The notes under the pieces were generated by a model, which saw only the letters and a program-made list of their open reading frames with translations, did no database searches and was not told the DNA's origin. A DNA stretch of 43,146 nucleotides, taken from NCBI GenBank assembly GCA_964607165.1, contig CAZSIT010000019.1, positions 1-43,146 on the forward strand, read 5' to 3'. This stretch comes from DSPP01 sp964607165. GTDB lineage: Bacteria > Zixibacteria > MSB-5A5 > DSPP01. Of this stretch, positions 33,655 through 42,424 are shown piece by piece (position 1 is the first letter of the stretch; each line of letters begins with the position of its first letter). The position numbers and the translations under genes were made by a program.

Positions 33655-34287
33655 ATGAAATACCTACTGCCAATTTTGTTGAGTTACCTTACCGGCTCTA
33701 TCCCGACTTCCATTATCATCGGTAAGCTCTGGAAGGGCATCGACATACGCCAGCACGGTTCCGGTAATGCCGGAGCCACTAATGTATATCGTGTTCTCGG
33801 CGCTATTCCCGCTTTGATTACCGCTATCATTGACGCCGGAAAGGGATGGCTTTCCGCTTTTTATTTTGCCCGCATCTTTGAAGTGCCTGAACCGTATCGG
33901 GTCTGGTATGGGCTGGTCTGTGGAACGGCCGCTGTTTTAGGCCATATCTATACCATCTTCGCCAACTTTAAAGGTGGGAAGGGAGTCTTGACCGGCGCTG
34001 GAGTTTTGGCTGCCTTTGACCCGTTTGCCCTGCTTGTTGGAATCGCAGTGTTCGGCATAATGCTTGCTGTTTTCAAAATGGTATCACTCGGTTCGCTTTC
34101 AGCCGCCGCCTCAATCGCCATTTTTTTTCTTCTTTCCAACTTTTCTGGAAGAAAAATTCCTCTTCCGCTATTTTTTACTTGCCTATTTTTAACTTTGCTC
34201 TTATTTTACACCCATCGAGGAAACATAAAGAGGATTTTGGCAGGGACGGAACGCAAGTTGGGACAAAAGGATAAAACTTTTTCTTGA
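33655..34287 (+). CDS. plsY: Glycerol-3-phosphate acyltransferase PlsY
   Basis: PlsY transfers an acyl group from acyl-phosphate to glycerol-3-phosphate, the first step of phospholipid synthesis. The 210-residue membrane protein has GSIPTSIIIGK, GSGNAGATNVYRVLG (motif 1), HIYTIFANFKGGKGVLTGAG (motif 2) and a third motif region near THRGNIKRILAGTERKLG, the usual C-terminal sequence. Five or so hydrophobic helices are visible. GGAG lies five bases before ATG. It is directly followed by gpsA, which makes its substrate, so the two form a phospholipid-precursor pair. Confidence 0.95.
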   Translation: MKYLLPILLSYLTGSIPTSIIIGKLWKGIDIRQHGSGNAGATNVYRVLGAIPALITAIIDAGKGWLSAFYFARIFEVPEPYRVWYGLVCGTAAVLGHIYTIFANFKGGKGVLTGAGVLAAFDPFALLVGIAVFGIMLAVFKMVSLGSLSAAASIAIFFLLSNFSGRKIPLPLFFTCLFLTLLLFYTHRGNIKRILAGTERKLGQKDKTFS

Positions 34288-34298
34288 AATGACGCTTT

Positions 34299-35303
34299 AT
34301 GCCTAAAATCGCCTGTCTGGGTGCCGGCAGCTGGGGTCTTTCTATTAGTTGTTACCTTGCCAAAAAAGAGCCCAATCTCTGGCTCTGGGAAGGGTTGGAA
34401 GCAAACTACAAAAAGTTGGCCGAGCTCCGCCAGGACCCGGCCCGCCTGCCGGGCGTAACGATTCCGCCCTGCGTGCACCTTGTCAACGATCTGGCGGAAG
34501 CGCTCTTGGGAGCCGAGGTTATCCTTTTTATCTTACCTTCGCATACGATTGAAGAGATAGCCCAAAAAGTTGCCCCGCTTATCAAATCCAAAGTTCTGGT
34601 GGTCAGTTTATCCAAAGGTTTAACCAAATCACAGGAACGGATTTCCGAGGTTTTAGGCCGTATTCTGCCGCCGGTGGCACGCGAAAGAATCGTGGTTGCC
34701 TCCGGCCCCAGCCATGCCGAAGAGGTGGCAAAGGGATTGCCGACAGCCATTGTGGCCGCCTCAAAAAATCCGATTTCAGCCGAAGCCGTTCAAACTCTCT
34801 TTTCAAGTTCCACTTTAAGGGTTTATACCAATGCCGACCCGCTGGGTGTGGAGCTGGCAGGAGCTTTGAAAAACGTCGTCGCCATCGCCTGTGGCGTGGC
34901 TGACGGCCTGGGATTTGGAGACAATACCAAAGGGGCACTCTTAACCCGAGGGCTGGCCGAGATTACCCGGCTCGGAATCAAAATGGGGGCCAAGCCGGAG
35001 ACTTTTGCCGGGTTAGCCGGAATGGGAGATTTGATTACCACCGGTATTTCGCGCCATTCACGTAACCGTTACGTTGGCGAACAAATTGGAAAAGGGGAGA
35101 AATTAAACGAAATTCTGTCCAAAATGGTGATGGTGGCGGAAGGGGTGAACACGACCAAAGCGGCGGTTTCCCTGGCCCAGAAACAGGGCGTGGAGATACC
35201 GATTACGCAAAAAGTTTACGAAATGCTGTTCGAAAATAAACCGGCGGCACTTGCTTTGAAAGAATTGATGGAGCGCGAGCTCAAAACCGAAGTCTGGCAT
35301 TAA
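34299..35303 (+). CDS. gpsA: NAD(P)-dependent glycerol-3-phosphate dehydrogenase GpsA
   Basis: GpsA reduces dihydroxyacetone phosphate to sn-glycerol-3-phosphate. The 334-residue protein has an N-terminal Rossmann motif GAGSWGLSISCYLAKK (about residues 6-21), ILFILPSHTIEE, VVSLSKGLT and VVASGPSHAEEVAKGLPTAIV. The C-terminal helical domain has VELAGALKNVVAIACGVADGLGFGDNTKGALLTRGLAEI, with the catalytic lysine in the ALKN motif, then GLAGMGDLITT and SRNRYVGEQIGKG. Length and motif order are standard. It lies 11 bases after plsY and 11 bases before the MerR gene, so the three are likely one operon. Confidence 0.96.
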   Translation: MPKIACLGAGSWGLSISCYLAKKEPNLWLWEGLEANYKKLAELRQDPARLPGVTIPPCVHLVNDLAEALLGAEVILFILPSHTIEEIAQKVAPLIKSKVLVVSLSKGLTKSQERISEVLGRILPPVARERIVVASGPSHAEEVAKGLPTAIVAASKNPISAEAVQTLFSSSTLRVYTNADPLGVELAGALKNVVAIACGVADGLGFGDNTKGALLTRGLAEITRLGIKMGAKPETFAGLAGMGDLITTGISRHSRNRYVGEQIGKGEKLNEILSKMVMVAEGVNTTKAAVSLAQKQGVEIPITQKVYEMLFENKPAALALKELMERELKTEVWH

Positions 35304-35314
35304 AGGGAAAGGGT

Positions 35315-35650
35315 ATGGAGGAAAAATTATACTACTCTATTCGGGAAGTAGCCAAAAAAGTTGGCGTAGAGCCGTATGTTTTGCGCTTTTGGGAAAAGGA
35401 ATTTCCGGCGTTAAAACCGAAAAAAGGGCGTTCCGGCGCGCGGATGTACCAGTCGCGCGAGATTGAGGTGGCCGAAAAAATTCGGCACCTCTTATATGAC
35501 CGGAGATTCACCATCGACGGCGCCCGCAACTTTTTGAAATCGGCCAGCACCAACGGCGACGCTCCCGAAGACGTAAAAAAAGAGCGGGTTTTAAAAACAA
35601 TCCGCGAGCTGAAAGCGGAAATAGAGGATTTGCTAAAACTTTTGGCTTGA
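35315..35650 (+). CDS. MerR-family regulator
   Basis: The 111-residue protein carries a MerR-type winged HTH: YYSIREVAKKVGVEPYVLRFWEKEFPALKPKKGRSGARMYQ is the HTH plus wing, followed by REIEVAEKIRHLLYDRRFTIDGARNFL. A short coiled C-terminus (IRELKAEIEDLLKLLA) probably dimerises. The wording (VLRFWEKEFP, RFTIDGA) is common to MerR proteins found next to gpsA-like or proline-tRNA loci in many bacteria. No effector-binding domain or metal-binding cysteines are present. It follows gpsA after an AAAGGG ribosome binding site. Confidence 0.88.
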   Translation: MEEKLYYSIREVAKKVGVEPYVLRFWEKEFPALKPKKGRSGARMYQSREIEVAEKIRHLLYDRRFTIDGARNFLKSASTNGDAPEDVKKERVLKTIRELKAEIEDLLKLLA

Positions 35651-35683
35651 TTTAGGCCGGCTTTGCCCCTAACTTTTTATTAT

Positions 35684-35760
35684 CGGGGCGTGGCGCAGCC
35701 TGGTAGCGCACTCGCTTGGGGTGCGAGTGGTCGCCCGTTCAAATCGGGTCGCCCCGACCA
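35684..35760 (+). tRNA. tRNA-Pro (anticodon GGG)
   Basis: Acceptor CGGGGCG (35684-35690) pairs with CGCCCCG (35750-35756), then A and an encoded CCA (35758-35760). The anticodon stem CTCGC/GCGAG encloses TTGGGGT, giving anticodon GGG. The T arm is CCCG-TTCAAAT-CGGG. Unlike the tRNA-Leu in the window, CCA is encoded. Confidence 0.95.
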
Positions 35761-35785
35761 TTTAAGTCAATCCGAACGACACTAA

Positions 35786-35864
35786 TGTCATTCTGAGCGA
35801 CTTGTCCCGCTTGCGTTGAGCGCAGCGTAAACGAGCGTAGTCGAGGGAAGCGAAGAATCCCTGG
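35786..35864. repeat. CATTCTGAGCG-family repeat after tRNA-Pro
   Basis: The ends TGTCATTCTGAGCGA and GAAGCGAAGAATC match the right side of the repeat at 33529-33635. An internal insertion (GCGTTGAGCGCAGCGTAAACG and a CGAGCGTAGTCGAGG piece) separates them. The space 35865-35931 to the glycosyltransferase shows nothing more. Confidence 0.7.
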
Positions 35865-35931
35865 CCGGGCAGGCTGGGTAGTGGGGAAGGGTGGTTAACC
35901 GATGAACTACTTGTTCTCGATTGTCTTATAA

Positions 35932-36588
35932 ATGTCCGTTCAAGCCATAATCCCTGCTTTTAACGCCTCCCGGCCTTTAATGCAGGTTCTGCCGCACATC
36001 CGAAAATATCTCCCCGATATTTTGGTTGTTGACGATGGTTCCACCGATGGCACAGCGGAGATTGTCCGCCGGATGGGTATAGATGTCATTCGCCTTCCCA
36101 AAAACATCGGTAAGGGAGGGGCACTGAAAGCCGGCTTTGCCGCCGCAATAGAGTCCGGCTACAGTGCCGTTTTAACTCTGGATGCCGACGGCCAGCACGA
36201 CCCGGAGATGATACCGGAATTTTTGAAGCTTGCCTCTTCCGATGCGTTGGTAATCGGCTGTCGTGAAGCCCGCTTGGAAAAAATGCCCTTCGCTCGAATT
36301 TTGTCCAACCGAATTACTTCCACTATGCTTTCGGTTTTGACGGGCGCGCTGTTGCTCGATTCCCAGTCTGGCTATCGTTTAATCGGCTGCGACATTCTTT
36401 CTAAAGTTGAACTTAAAACCAATCATTTCGAAACTGAATCGGAGCTACTTTTGAAGGCGGCCAGGCTCGGCTACCATCCCCAGTTTTTGCCGATACCGAC
36501 CCGCTACGACGGGGAGGTTTCCTTTATGCGCCCGCCTCTCGACACGGCGCGCTTTGTTTATCTGCTTTGGAAAAGTTTTTGGTGGTAA
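35932..36588 (+). CDS. Family 2 glycosyltransferase, DPM1-like
   Basis: The 218-residue enzyme has the GT-A fold of polyprenyl-phosphate sugar synthases: AIIPAFNAS, VVDDGSTDGT (about residues 34-43), KNIGKGGALKAGF, and the metal-binding LDADGQHDPEMIPEF near 83-97. A QSGYRLIGCDIL segment in the second half is typical. The C-terminus lacks the long membrane helices of some relatives. It probably transfers a sugar to a lipid carrier or a cell-surface glycan, but the donor is unknown. No ribosome binding site is clear before ATG. A repeat cassette separates it from surE. Confidence 0.88.
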   Translation: MSVQAIIPAFNASRPLMQVLPHIRKYLPDILVVDDGSTDGTAEIVRRMGIDVIRLPKNIGKGGALKAGFAAAIESGYSAVLTLDADGQHDPEMIPEFLKLASSDALVIGCREARLEKMPFARILSNRITSTMLSVLTGALLLDSQSGYRLIGCDILSKVELKTNHFETESELLLKAARLGYHPQFLPIPTRYDGEVSFMRPPLDTARFVYLLWKSFWW

Positions 36589-36772
36589 TTGCAGGGACAC
36601 GGCATGCCGTGCCCCTACAGGCGACCAGCCGGTCGCCTCTACGTCCACATTGAAATGAAGGGGTGAACCTTAAGGTTCACCCGGGCGCACCTGAAGGTGC
36701 GCCCCTACGTTTTATGTAGGGGCAATTCATGAACCTGTGGTGAGCGAAGTCGAATCCATTGCCCTTACAATT
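36589..36772. repeat. Compound repeat cassette upstream of surE
   Basis: Several hairpins in series: GGGACACGGCATGCCGTGCCC, GGCGACCAGCCGGTCGCC, GGTGAACCTTAAGGTTCACC and GGGCGCACCTGAAGGTGCGCCC, then GTAGGGGCAATTCATGAACC and TGGTGAGCGAAGTCGAA, ending CATTGCCCTTAC. These belong to the GTAGGGGC and GTGAGCGAAG families. The early part of the in-frame extension upstream of surE comes from this cassette, so it is not part of the protein. Confidence 0.75.
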
Positions 36773-36793
36773 TTCGAGCATATATTGAACCAG

Positions 36794-37543
36794 ATGAACT
36801 TCCTTTTGACCAATGACGATGGCATCTGGGCGGAAGGGCTTTCGGTTTTGGCCAAGGAAATTAGAAAAATCGGCAAGGTTATAATCGTGGCGCCCGACCG
36901 GGAACAATCCGCCACCAGCCATTCTTTGACTCTGCACCGACCTTTGCGGATTAACAAAATCGAACCAGACAGATACGCTGTAGATGGAACACCCACCGAT
37001 GCGGTGATGGTTGCCTTCCACGGCCTGTTAAAACGGAAAAAGCCCGACCTGCTCATCTCCGGCATCAATCACGGACCAAATTTAGGGGATGACGTAACCT
37101 ATTCCGGCACAGTGGCGGCGGCGATAGAAGGGACGCTTTTGGGGATTCCCTCCATTGCCGTTTCACATTCCAACTGGGAACTGGGGAAATTCAGCCCGGC
37201 GGCGCGCTGGGTGGCCGGGTTTGTCAAGCACTTGTTAAAAGAGAAACTCCCCCCGGGGACTTTCCTAAATATCAATTTCCCAAAGGTGCCAAAAAACGGC
37301 CGCTTCTCCAATTACGAAATTACCAAGCTCGGAGCGCGCAAATACAACGATGTAATCATTAGAAAAACCGACCCCCGCGGCAGGCACTACTACTGGATAG
37401 GCGGGGAGCCGACCTATTTTCACGAAAACCACACTGATTTTTCCGTCGTAGCCAAACGAAAAATTTCGATAACCCCTCTCAAGGTTGACCTAACCGACTA
37501 CGCCGCGCTGTCCTATTTCCAGAATTGGAAGTTGAAGGTTTAA
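36794..37543 (+). CDS. surE: 5'/3'-nucleotidase SurE
   Basis: SurE is a metal-dependent nucleoside monophosphatase linked to stationary-phase survival. The ATG at 36794 is chosen because the protein then begins MNFLLTNDDGIWAEGL, the exact family start with metal ligands D8 and D9. An in-frame frame upstream (36737) is made of repeat sequence. APDREQSATSHSLTLHRPL, VDGTPTDAVMVAFHGLL and SGINHGPNLGDDVTYSGTVAAAIEG follow in the normal order. The product is 249 residues, the usual size. No strong ribosome binding site is visible. It is followed by a palindromic repeat pair before leuS. Confidence 0.95.
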   Translation: MNFLLTNDDGIWAEGLSVLAKEIRKIGKVIIVAPDREQSATSHSLTLHRPLRINKIEPDRYAVDGTPTDAVMVAFHGLLKRKKPDLLISGINHGPNLGDDVTYSGTVAAAIEGTLLGIPSIAVSHSNWELGKFSPAARWVAGFVKHLLKEKLPPGTFLNINFPKVPKNGRFSNYEITKLGARKYNDVIIRKTDPRGRHYYWIGGEPTYFHENHTDFSVVAKRKISITPLKVDLTDYAALSYFQNWKLKV

Positions 37544-37547
37544 TTTT

Positions 37548-37649
37548 CCGACACTAAAGTGTCGGCTACCAGGGCTACCAGGGGGTTGTCGGTCGGATAA
37601 CAATGGGATAACAATGAGCCACCAATGGTAGCCGCGACTAAAGTCGCGG
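37548..37649. repeat. Pair of seven-base-stem TAAA-loop hairpins before leuS
   Basis: CCGACAC-TAAA-GTGTCGG at 37548-37565 is followed by CTACCAG. CCGCGAC-TAAA-GTCGCGG at 37632-37649 is preceded by GGTAG, so the pair is in opposite orientation. They share a seven-base stem, a four-base TAAA loop and an adjoining CTACC. The tRNA-linked array at 12945 carries the same plan with loop TGAA. Confidence 0.8.
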
Positions 37650-37711
37650 GATTGGCCAATGTGTGGTCGGCTAACTTGTCAAACTCTTCATTTTTTGTAA
37701 ATTGAAAATCT

Positions 37712-40168
37712 ATGCCGGCGCACTACCCGTTTAAGGAAATCGAGCCGAAGTGGCAAAAATTCTGGCAGGAGAACAAACTTTTCACGGCAGCCGACCCGCC
37801 CCGGAAGAAATATATGGTGGTGCCGATGTTCATTTACCCTTCCGGCGATATCCATATGGGACATTTTCGCAACTATACCATCACGGACGCTTTGGCGCGC
37901 AAAAAAATGATGGAAGGGTATCAAGTGATGCATCCCTTCGGCTGGGATGCCTTCGGCCTGCCGGCGGAAAATGCCGCCATCAAACAGGGCATTCACCCGG
38001 AAGCCTGGACGCTGAATAACATTGAGGCCTCCCGCCGGACGCTCCAACGTATCGGCATCGGTTTTGACTGGTCACGGGAAGTAACCACCTGTCTGCCGGA
38101 TTATTACAAATGGACCGAATGGATGTTTCTTTTAATGCACAAACGCGGCTTGGCTTATCGCGGAAAGGGAAAAGTTAACTGGTGCCCCAAGGATAAAACG
38201 GTTCTGGCCAACGAACAGGTGGAAGCCGGGAAATGCTGGCGTTGCGGTTCAGAAGTTGAACAAAAAGAGCTGGAGCAGTGGTATTTCAAAATCACCGCTT
38301 ACGCCGAACGGCTCTTGAACGACATTGACAAACTGGAGGGCTGGCCGGAAGGCGTAAAGACGATGCAGCGGAACTGGATTGGCAAATCAATTGGGCTGGA
38401 AATACAGTTTCAATCCGAGAACGGCGTTCCTTTGACGGTTTTCACCACCCGGCCCGATACCGTCTTTGGCGCGACCTTTATGGTCATTGCCCCGGAACAT
38501 TCCGTCTTGGAGAACTTGTCTATTCCACAAGAAAGGAAGGCCGAAGTCACCGCCTATCAGGAAAAAGCGCGTAAGAAAACCGACATAGAACGGACTTCGG
38601 CTGAACGGGAAAAAGATGGCGTTTTCACTGGAGCGTATGCCATAAATCCTTTAAACGGAGAAAAAATTCCCATCTGGATTGCCGATTACGTTTTGTCTAC
38701 GTATGGCAGCGGGATGATTATGGCCGTTCCGGCTCACGATGAGCGCGATTTTGAGTTTGCCCAAAAATATAATTTGCCGATTCGGCCGATCATCGCCCCG
38801 CTGGAAGGAAACGTTCAGCTGCCTTACACCTACAAAGAGAAGGCGAAACTGATAAACTCCGGCCCCTTCTCTGAATTGCCCTGTGAAGAGGGCTGGCAGA
38901 AAATAGCCGATAAGGTAGAGGCCGAAGGAAAGGGGAAGAGGAAAACCGAGTACCGCCTGCGCGACTGGCTGATTTCGCGCCAGCGCTACTGGGGCTGCCC
39001 GATTCCGATAATTCATTGCCCAAAGGATGGCCTTGTACCTGTGCCGGATGAACAGTTGCCGGTGCTTTTGCCAAAACGCGTGCCGAATTTCATTCCCGAA
39101 GGACGTTCACCCCTGGCCGACGTGCCAGAGTTCATAAATACCACCTGTCCCAAATGCGGCGGCAAAGCCCAGCGTGACCCGGATACGATGGATACGTTTC
39201 TCTGTTCTTCGTGGTATATTTTCCGCTACGCGGATCCAAAGAACGAAATGAAACCTTTTGAATCAGCCAAAGTCAACAGCTGGCTGCCGATTGATGATTA
39301 CGTTGGCGGCATTGAGCACGCCACCGGCCATTTGCTCTATTTCCGGTTTTTTACCAAGGTTTTGCAAGATGCAGGTTATGTAAACTTTGACGAACCGACT
39401 CGAAACCTGTTCAATCACGGAATGGTATTGGATTCTCAAGGCCAGGTTATGTCCAAATCTTTGGGCAATACCGTTTCCCCCATCGATGAAATTGAAAAAG
39501 AAGGCGGCGACGTTCTGCGCCTGGCGATGTTTTTTGCCGCCCCATCCGACAAAGAAATGCTCTGGACTACCGAAAGCGTTCTGGGCCAGTCCCGTTTTCT
39601 CTCCCGCTTTTGGCGTTTGGCTAATGAGTTAAAGGATTACTTTAAGGCGCCTTTGCATTACAAGGTCGATATGCATACCTCCAGCGAATACGACCGCGCT
39701 TTGTACAAAAAACTGAACTGGGCCATCAAAAAAGCGACCGAAGATTATGCCAACTATCAGTTCAACACAGTCATTTCGGCCACAATGGAACTGTTAAATC
39801 AGTTCGGAGAGGTTCCCAAAGACAGCAAGGTTGCCCATTATGCGCTTTCCAAAGCTGCCCAATTGATAGCCCCTCTGGCGCCTCATTTTGCCGAGGAGGT
39901 CTGGCAGATTTTGGGGTATAAGCCGTCTATTTTCAAATCCGAATGGCCGAAACACGACCAGCAGGCGCTGGAAGAAACCATAATGACTTTGGCGGTTCAA
40001 ATCAATGGCCGCTTGCGCCACACGGTGACCCTGCCAAAAACCATGCAGGAACCGGAGGTTGTTAAGCATCTGCAAAGTTTGCCCAAGTTAGCACCACATT
40101 TCGAAGGCAAGCAAATAGTTAAATCAATATATGTTCCGGAGAAATTGATTAACGTCGTAGTCCGGTAG
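37712..40168 (+). CDS. leuS: Leucyl-tRNA synthetase
   Basis: LeuRS charges tRNA-Leu. The 818-residue class I enzyme has the HIGH-type motif HMGH at residues 48-51 in PSGDIHMGHFRNY. A zinc-ribbon-like WCPKDKTVLANEQVEAGKCWRCG segment follows, then the editing domain with TTRPDTVFGATFMVIAPEH. YVGGIEHATGHLLYFRFF is characteristic of LeuRS, and VMSKSLGN (579-583) is the KMSKS motif. The C-terminal anticodon-binding part ends in an INVVVR tail typical of bacterial LeuRS. The length is standard. No operon partners are close; a repeat cassette lies on each side. Confidence 0.97.
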   Translation: MPAHYPFKEIEPKWQKFWQENKLFTAADPPRKKYMVVPMFIYPSGDIHMGHFRNYTITDALARKKMMEGYQVMHPFGWDAFGLPAENAAIKQGIHPEAWTLNNIEASRRTLQRIGIGFDWSREVTTCLPDYYKWTEWMFLLMHKRGLAYRGKGKVNWCPKDKTVLANEQVEAGKCWRCGSEVEQKELEQWYFKITAYAERLLNDIDKLEGWPEGVKTMQRNWIGKSIGLEIQFQSENGVPLTVFTTRPDTVFGATFMVIAPEHSVLENLSIPQERKAEVTAYQEKARKKTDIERTSAEREKDGVFTGAYAINPLNGEKIPIWIADYVLSTYGSGMIMAVPAHDERDFEFAQKYNLPIRPIIAPLEGNVQLPYTYKEKAKLINSGPFSELPCEEGWQKIADKVEAEGKGKRKTEYRLRDWLISRQRYWGCPIPIIHCPKDGLVPVPDEQLPVLLPKRVPNFIPEGRSPLADVPEFINTTCPKCGGKAQRDPDTMDTFLCSSWYIFRYADPKNEMKPFESAKVNSWLPIDDYVGGIEHATGHLLYFRFFTKVLQDAGYVNFDEPTRNLFNHGMVLDSQGQVMSKSLGNTVSPIDEIEKEGGDVLRLAMFFAAPSDKEMLWTTESVLGQSRFLSRFWRLANELKDYFKAPLHYKVDMHTSSEYDRALYKKLNWAIKKATEDYANYQFNTVISATMELLNQFGEVPKDSKVAHYALSKAAQLIAPLAPHFAEEVWQILGYKPSIFKSEWPKHDQQALEETIMTLAVQINGRLRHTVTLPKTMQEPEVVKHLQSLPKLAPHFEGKQIVKSIYVPEKLINVVVR

Positions 40169-40202
40169 GTTGGTTTCAATTTCCGCATCTTTATGGGTGA
40201 AC

Positions 40203-40303
40203 GTAGGGGCGAATCTCGTATTCGCCCGGTGGTAGGTGGAGGCCGGTCGCAACTTGGCGAATACGGATTCGGCTTCGCTCACCGCAAACAGGTTCGCCCC
40301 TAC
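40203..40303. repeat. GTAGGGGCGAA repeat cassette after leuS
   Basis: The cassette begins GTAGGGGCGAATCTCGTATTC and ends TTCGCCCCTAC, making perfect 11-base inverted ends (GTAGGGGCGAA). A central GGCGAATACGGATTCGGC segment shares the theme. From 40304 to 40518 I see no gene or structure. Confidence 0.8.
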
Positions 40304-40518
40304 GGCACAATACAAAATGATAATTGTGTCCTATAAGAAATATTATGTAAACTAACGTATTTTTCAGACCAACACTACCAGACTATCTGCTGTTCGCATT
40401 CCCCTACTCTTTTTGCGAATTCCCCCAATTTTTAGCCGCCTTTCTTTTTCGGGCTCCTCCTTGATATTACAACTCTTTGTTGTCTAACGCCTTAATTTCC
40501 GGCTAAAGATCCTGGTTG

Positions 40519-40534
40519 AGGCATTCCTTTTGCG
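40519..40534 (+). promoter_or_regulatory. Sigma-54-type -24/-12 promoter
   Basis: AGGCATTCCTTTTGCG has GG at 40520-40521 and GC at 40532-40533 with ten bases between, the defining spacing. GGCA and TTGC match the consensus. It lies 55 bases before the first prepilin ATG, and its core (GGCATT-N4-TTGCG) is repeated before the second prepilin gene. Confidence 0.7.
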
Positions 40535-40588
40535 TAGGCAGAGTTCGGAGATATAAAAAAAGTCGATGGAGAAAAATAGGGAGGATAA

Positions 40589-41146
40589 ATGTTAAAACTT
40601 CTCATATCTCTAAGAAACAAGAAAGGTTTCACAATCGTTGAGATTCTGATTGCCTGTTTTATCGTGCTTGCGATAAGCACCTTCAGCCTGCAAGCCTTTC
40701 TGGGTCAGAAGGACGCACAGCGTATTCAGGCCCAGGTCTCCGACACCCAACAGGCAGCCACTTTCTGCATGGCGGAAATGACCAAAATCATCCGTAACGC
40801 CGGCTATAGGGTTCCCGGTGGCGCGGACTGTCGAATTGCGGCCGGCGCTTTGGGGTACGACACGCTGGTCATCTACTGCTTCAATGACGATTCACTGCGG
40901 GTCGATTCCACCTGTTTCTTCCTGGACCACACCGGCGATTCGACCAACTACAAATTGTGTCGCAAAGTGAATGGAGAACCGGCCGAAATTTTTGCCGAAT
41001 ACATCGAAGACGTCGATTTCACCCAGCCCAACTCCAAGACCCTTACGGTCACCATCCAGGCCCGAACGGAAGAAATCGACCCGCACCTGAATAGTTACCG
41101 CATTCGGACAATTTCCTCAAACGTTTTAATGCGCAATGCTTCGTAA
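40589..41146 (+). CDS. PilW-like prepilin
   Basis: The 185-residue protein has a type III signal: a short basic leader KLLISLRNKKG, cleavage after the glycine, then FTIVEILIACFIVLA with glutamate at position +5. A helical hydrophobic stem follows. The globular part has a Cys pair (GADCRIA, STCFFLD) and C-terminal KTLTVTIQARTEE. The ATG follows GGGAGG. The product is exported across the inner membrane and incorporated in a type IV pilus or pseudopilus, and the FTIVE signature is clear. No assembly ATPase or prepilin peptidase is in the window. Confidence 0.88.
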   Translation: MLKLLISLRNKKGFTIVEILIACFIVLAISTFSLQAFLGQKDAQRIQAQVSDTQQAATFCMAEMTKIIRNAGYRVPGGADCRIAAGALGYDTLVIYCFNDDSLRVDSTCFFLDHTGDSTNYKLCRKVNGEPAEIFAEYIEDVDFTQPNSKTLTVTIQARTEEIDPHLNSYRIRTISSNVLMRNAS

Positions 41147-41164
41147 ACTAAAGGAGGGATTTCT

Positions 41165-42424
41165 ATGTTTAATTCTCGCGCCGACCAACACGGTTTAACA
41201 CCGAAATGGCCGACTCTCCGGCCCGGCCAGGACGGTTTTGCTTTAATCGTAATTCTGGGTGTCTTGCTTTTGGTCAGCGGCCTTGCTTTAATGGCTTTCA
41301 ACACGTCGGATACCGATCGCCAGATTTCTTCGAATAATTTAGGCACCTCCCGCGCCTTCTATTCGGCCGAAGCCGGCGTTGAGTGCGCTACGGTCCGGCT
41401 GGCCGACAGCACCTGGCGGGCCGGCTTTTACCGGGCGTTGGTAAAAGATGGTTACAGCAGCTACTACACCGTGAAAGTGCTGGACAGCTTTGATATCCCC
41501 GCATTGAAAGACAGTCTGATTGTGAGCTCTATCGGACAGGACAACCGGAACCAAAGCCGCATCGACGTTTTGATGGCCAAAACCAGAAATCGGCTCTTCC
41601 GGTATGGTGCTTTTGGCGACAGCGCCCTGTATATGGGTGGTAACGCTATGATAGACTCCTACAATTCGGACTCCGGCAGCTACGCCGCCCAGGCTCTAAA
41701 CGGCCCGGACAGCTCCGGTAATATGTATAGCAAAACCGGAGGTGATGTGGGCAGCAACGGAACTATCACTGTGGCCGGCAACACCCAGGTTCACGGCGAC
41801 GCTGGAACGCCCGATACGGTGATTACTCTGGGCGGAAATGTGGATGTCTATGGCACAAATTCTTCCAACGAACCGACCAATACAATAGAACCGATTACCC
41901 AGGGCGAAATGGATTACGCCCGGGCCGTCAGTAATGCCCCGGCCGGGCTGATCATAACCGGCGGCGGCTCCTCCTACAACTCGTCCACCAAGGCGCTTAC
42001 CGTCACGGGTGGCACCGGCTCGGTCACCTTCACGCAGTCCGGCGTTTACTACTTTTCGAATGTTTACGTTGCCTCCCGGTCTCAGTTTATCATTCCGGCC
42101 GGGGTCAAAGTCATAATCTATATGACCGGAAACTTCGATGCCTTAGGCCAGAGCATCCAGAACACCACCCTCAAGCCGGAAAACCTGCAGATTTACTCCA
42201 CCGGCGATTCGGTCAACTTCGGCGGCGGCGCCGGCTCCTATTTGAGTGTATACGCCCCCAAGGCCAGAATTGGCTTGCTGGGTAGCTCTGATGTATATGG
42301 CTCCTTTGTCGGCAAGTCGTTTTATAATGCTGGTGGCGCAAAAGTTCATTTTGACGAGGACTTGATGCAGTTGGAAGATCCGCTCAAACCGAAGTATCGC
42401 CAAATGGCCTGGCACGTACTGTAA
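41165..42424 (+). CDS. PilX/DUF7305-like pilus-associated protein
   Basis: The 419-residue protein has a hydrophobic N-terminal helix without a classic prepilin site: GQDGFALIVILGVLLLVSGLALMAFNTSDTDRQISSNNLGTSRAFYSAEAGVECA is the PilX_N-like region with the conserved AEAG motif. The remaining 330 residues are G/S/T-rich and beta-helical in appearance (GGNAMIDSYNSDSG, GGDVGSNGTITVAGNTQVHG), with later segments like SVYAPKARIGLLGSSDVYGSFVGKSF that match the DUF7305 pattern. It starts 18 bases after the prepilin gene with AGGAGGG upstream. It is probably a minor pilin or pilus-associated subunit exposed at the surface. Confidence 0.8.
   Translation: MFNSRADQHGLTPKWPTLRPGQDGFALIVILGVLLLVSGLALMAFNTSDTDRQISSNNLGTSRAFYSAEAGVECATVRLADSTWRAGFYRALVKDGYSSYYTVKVLDSFDIPALKDSLIVSSIGQDNRNQSRIDVLMAKTRNRLFRYGAFGDSALYMGGNAMIDSYNSDSGSYAAQALNGPDSSGNMYSKTGGDVGSNGTITVAGNTQVHGDAGTPDTVITLGGNVDVYGTNSSNEPTNTIEPITQGEMDYARAVSNAPAGLIITGGGSSYNSSTKALTVTGGTGSVTFTQSGVYYFSNVYVASRSQFIIPAGVKVIIYMTGNFDALGQSIQNTTLKPENLQIYSTGDSVNFGGGAGSYLSVYAPKARIGLLGSSDVYGSFVGKSFYNAGGAKVHFDEDLMQLEDPLKPKYRQMAWHVL

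Noticed and set aside
33436..33725. Short open frames encoding VILSEAKNLG- and CHSERSEES-like peptides
   Set aside because: They lie wholly in the CATTCTGAGCG repeat, and these peptides are well-known translated-repeat artefacts.
36737..36793. Upstream start for surE at 36737
   Set aside because: This part is repeat sequence; SurE proteins begin with the MNFLLTNDDGI-type motif at 36794.
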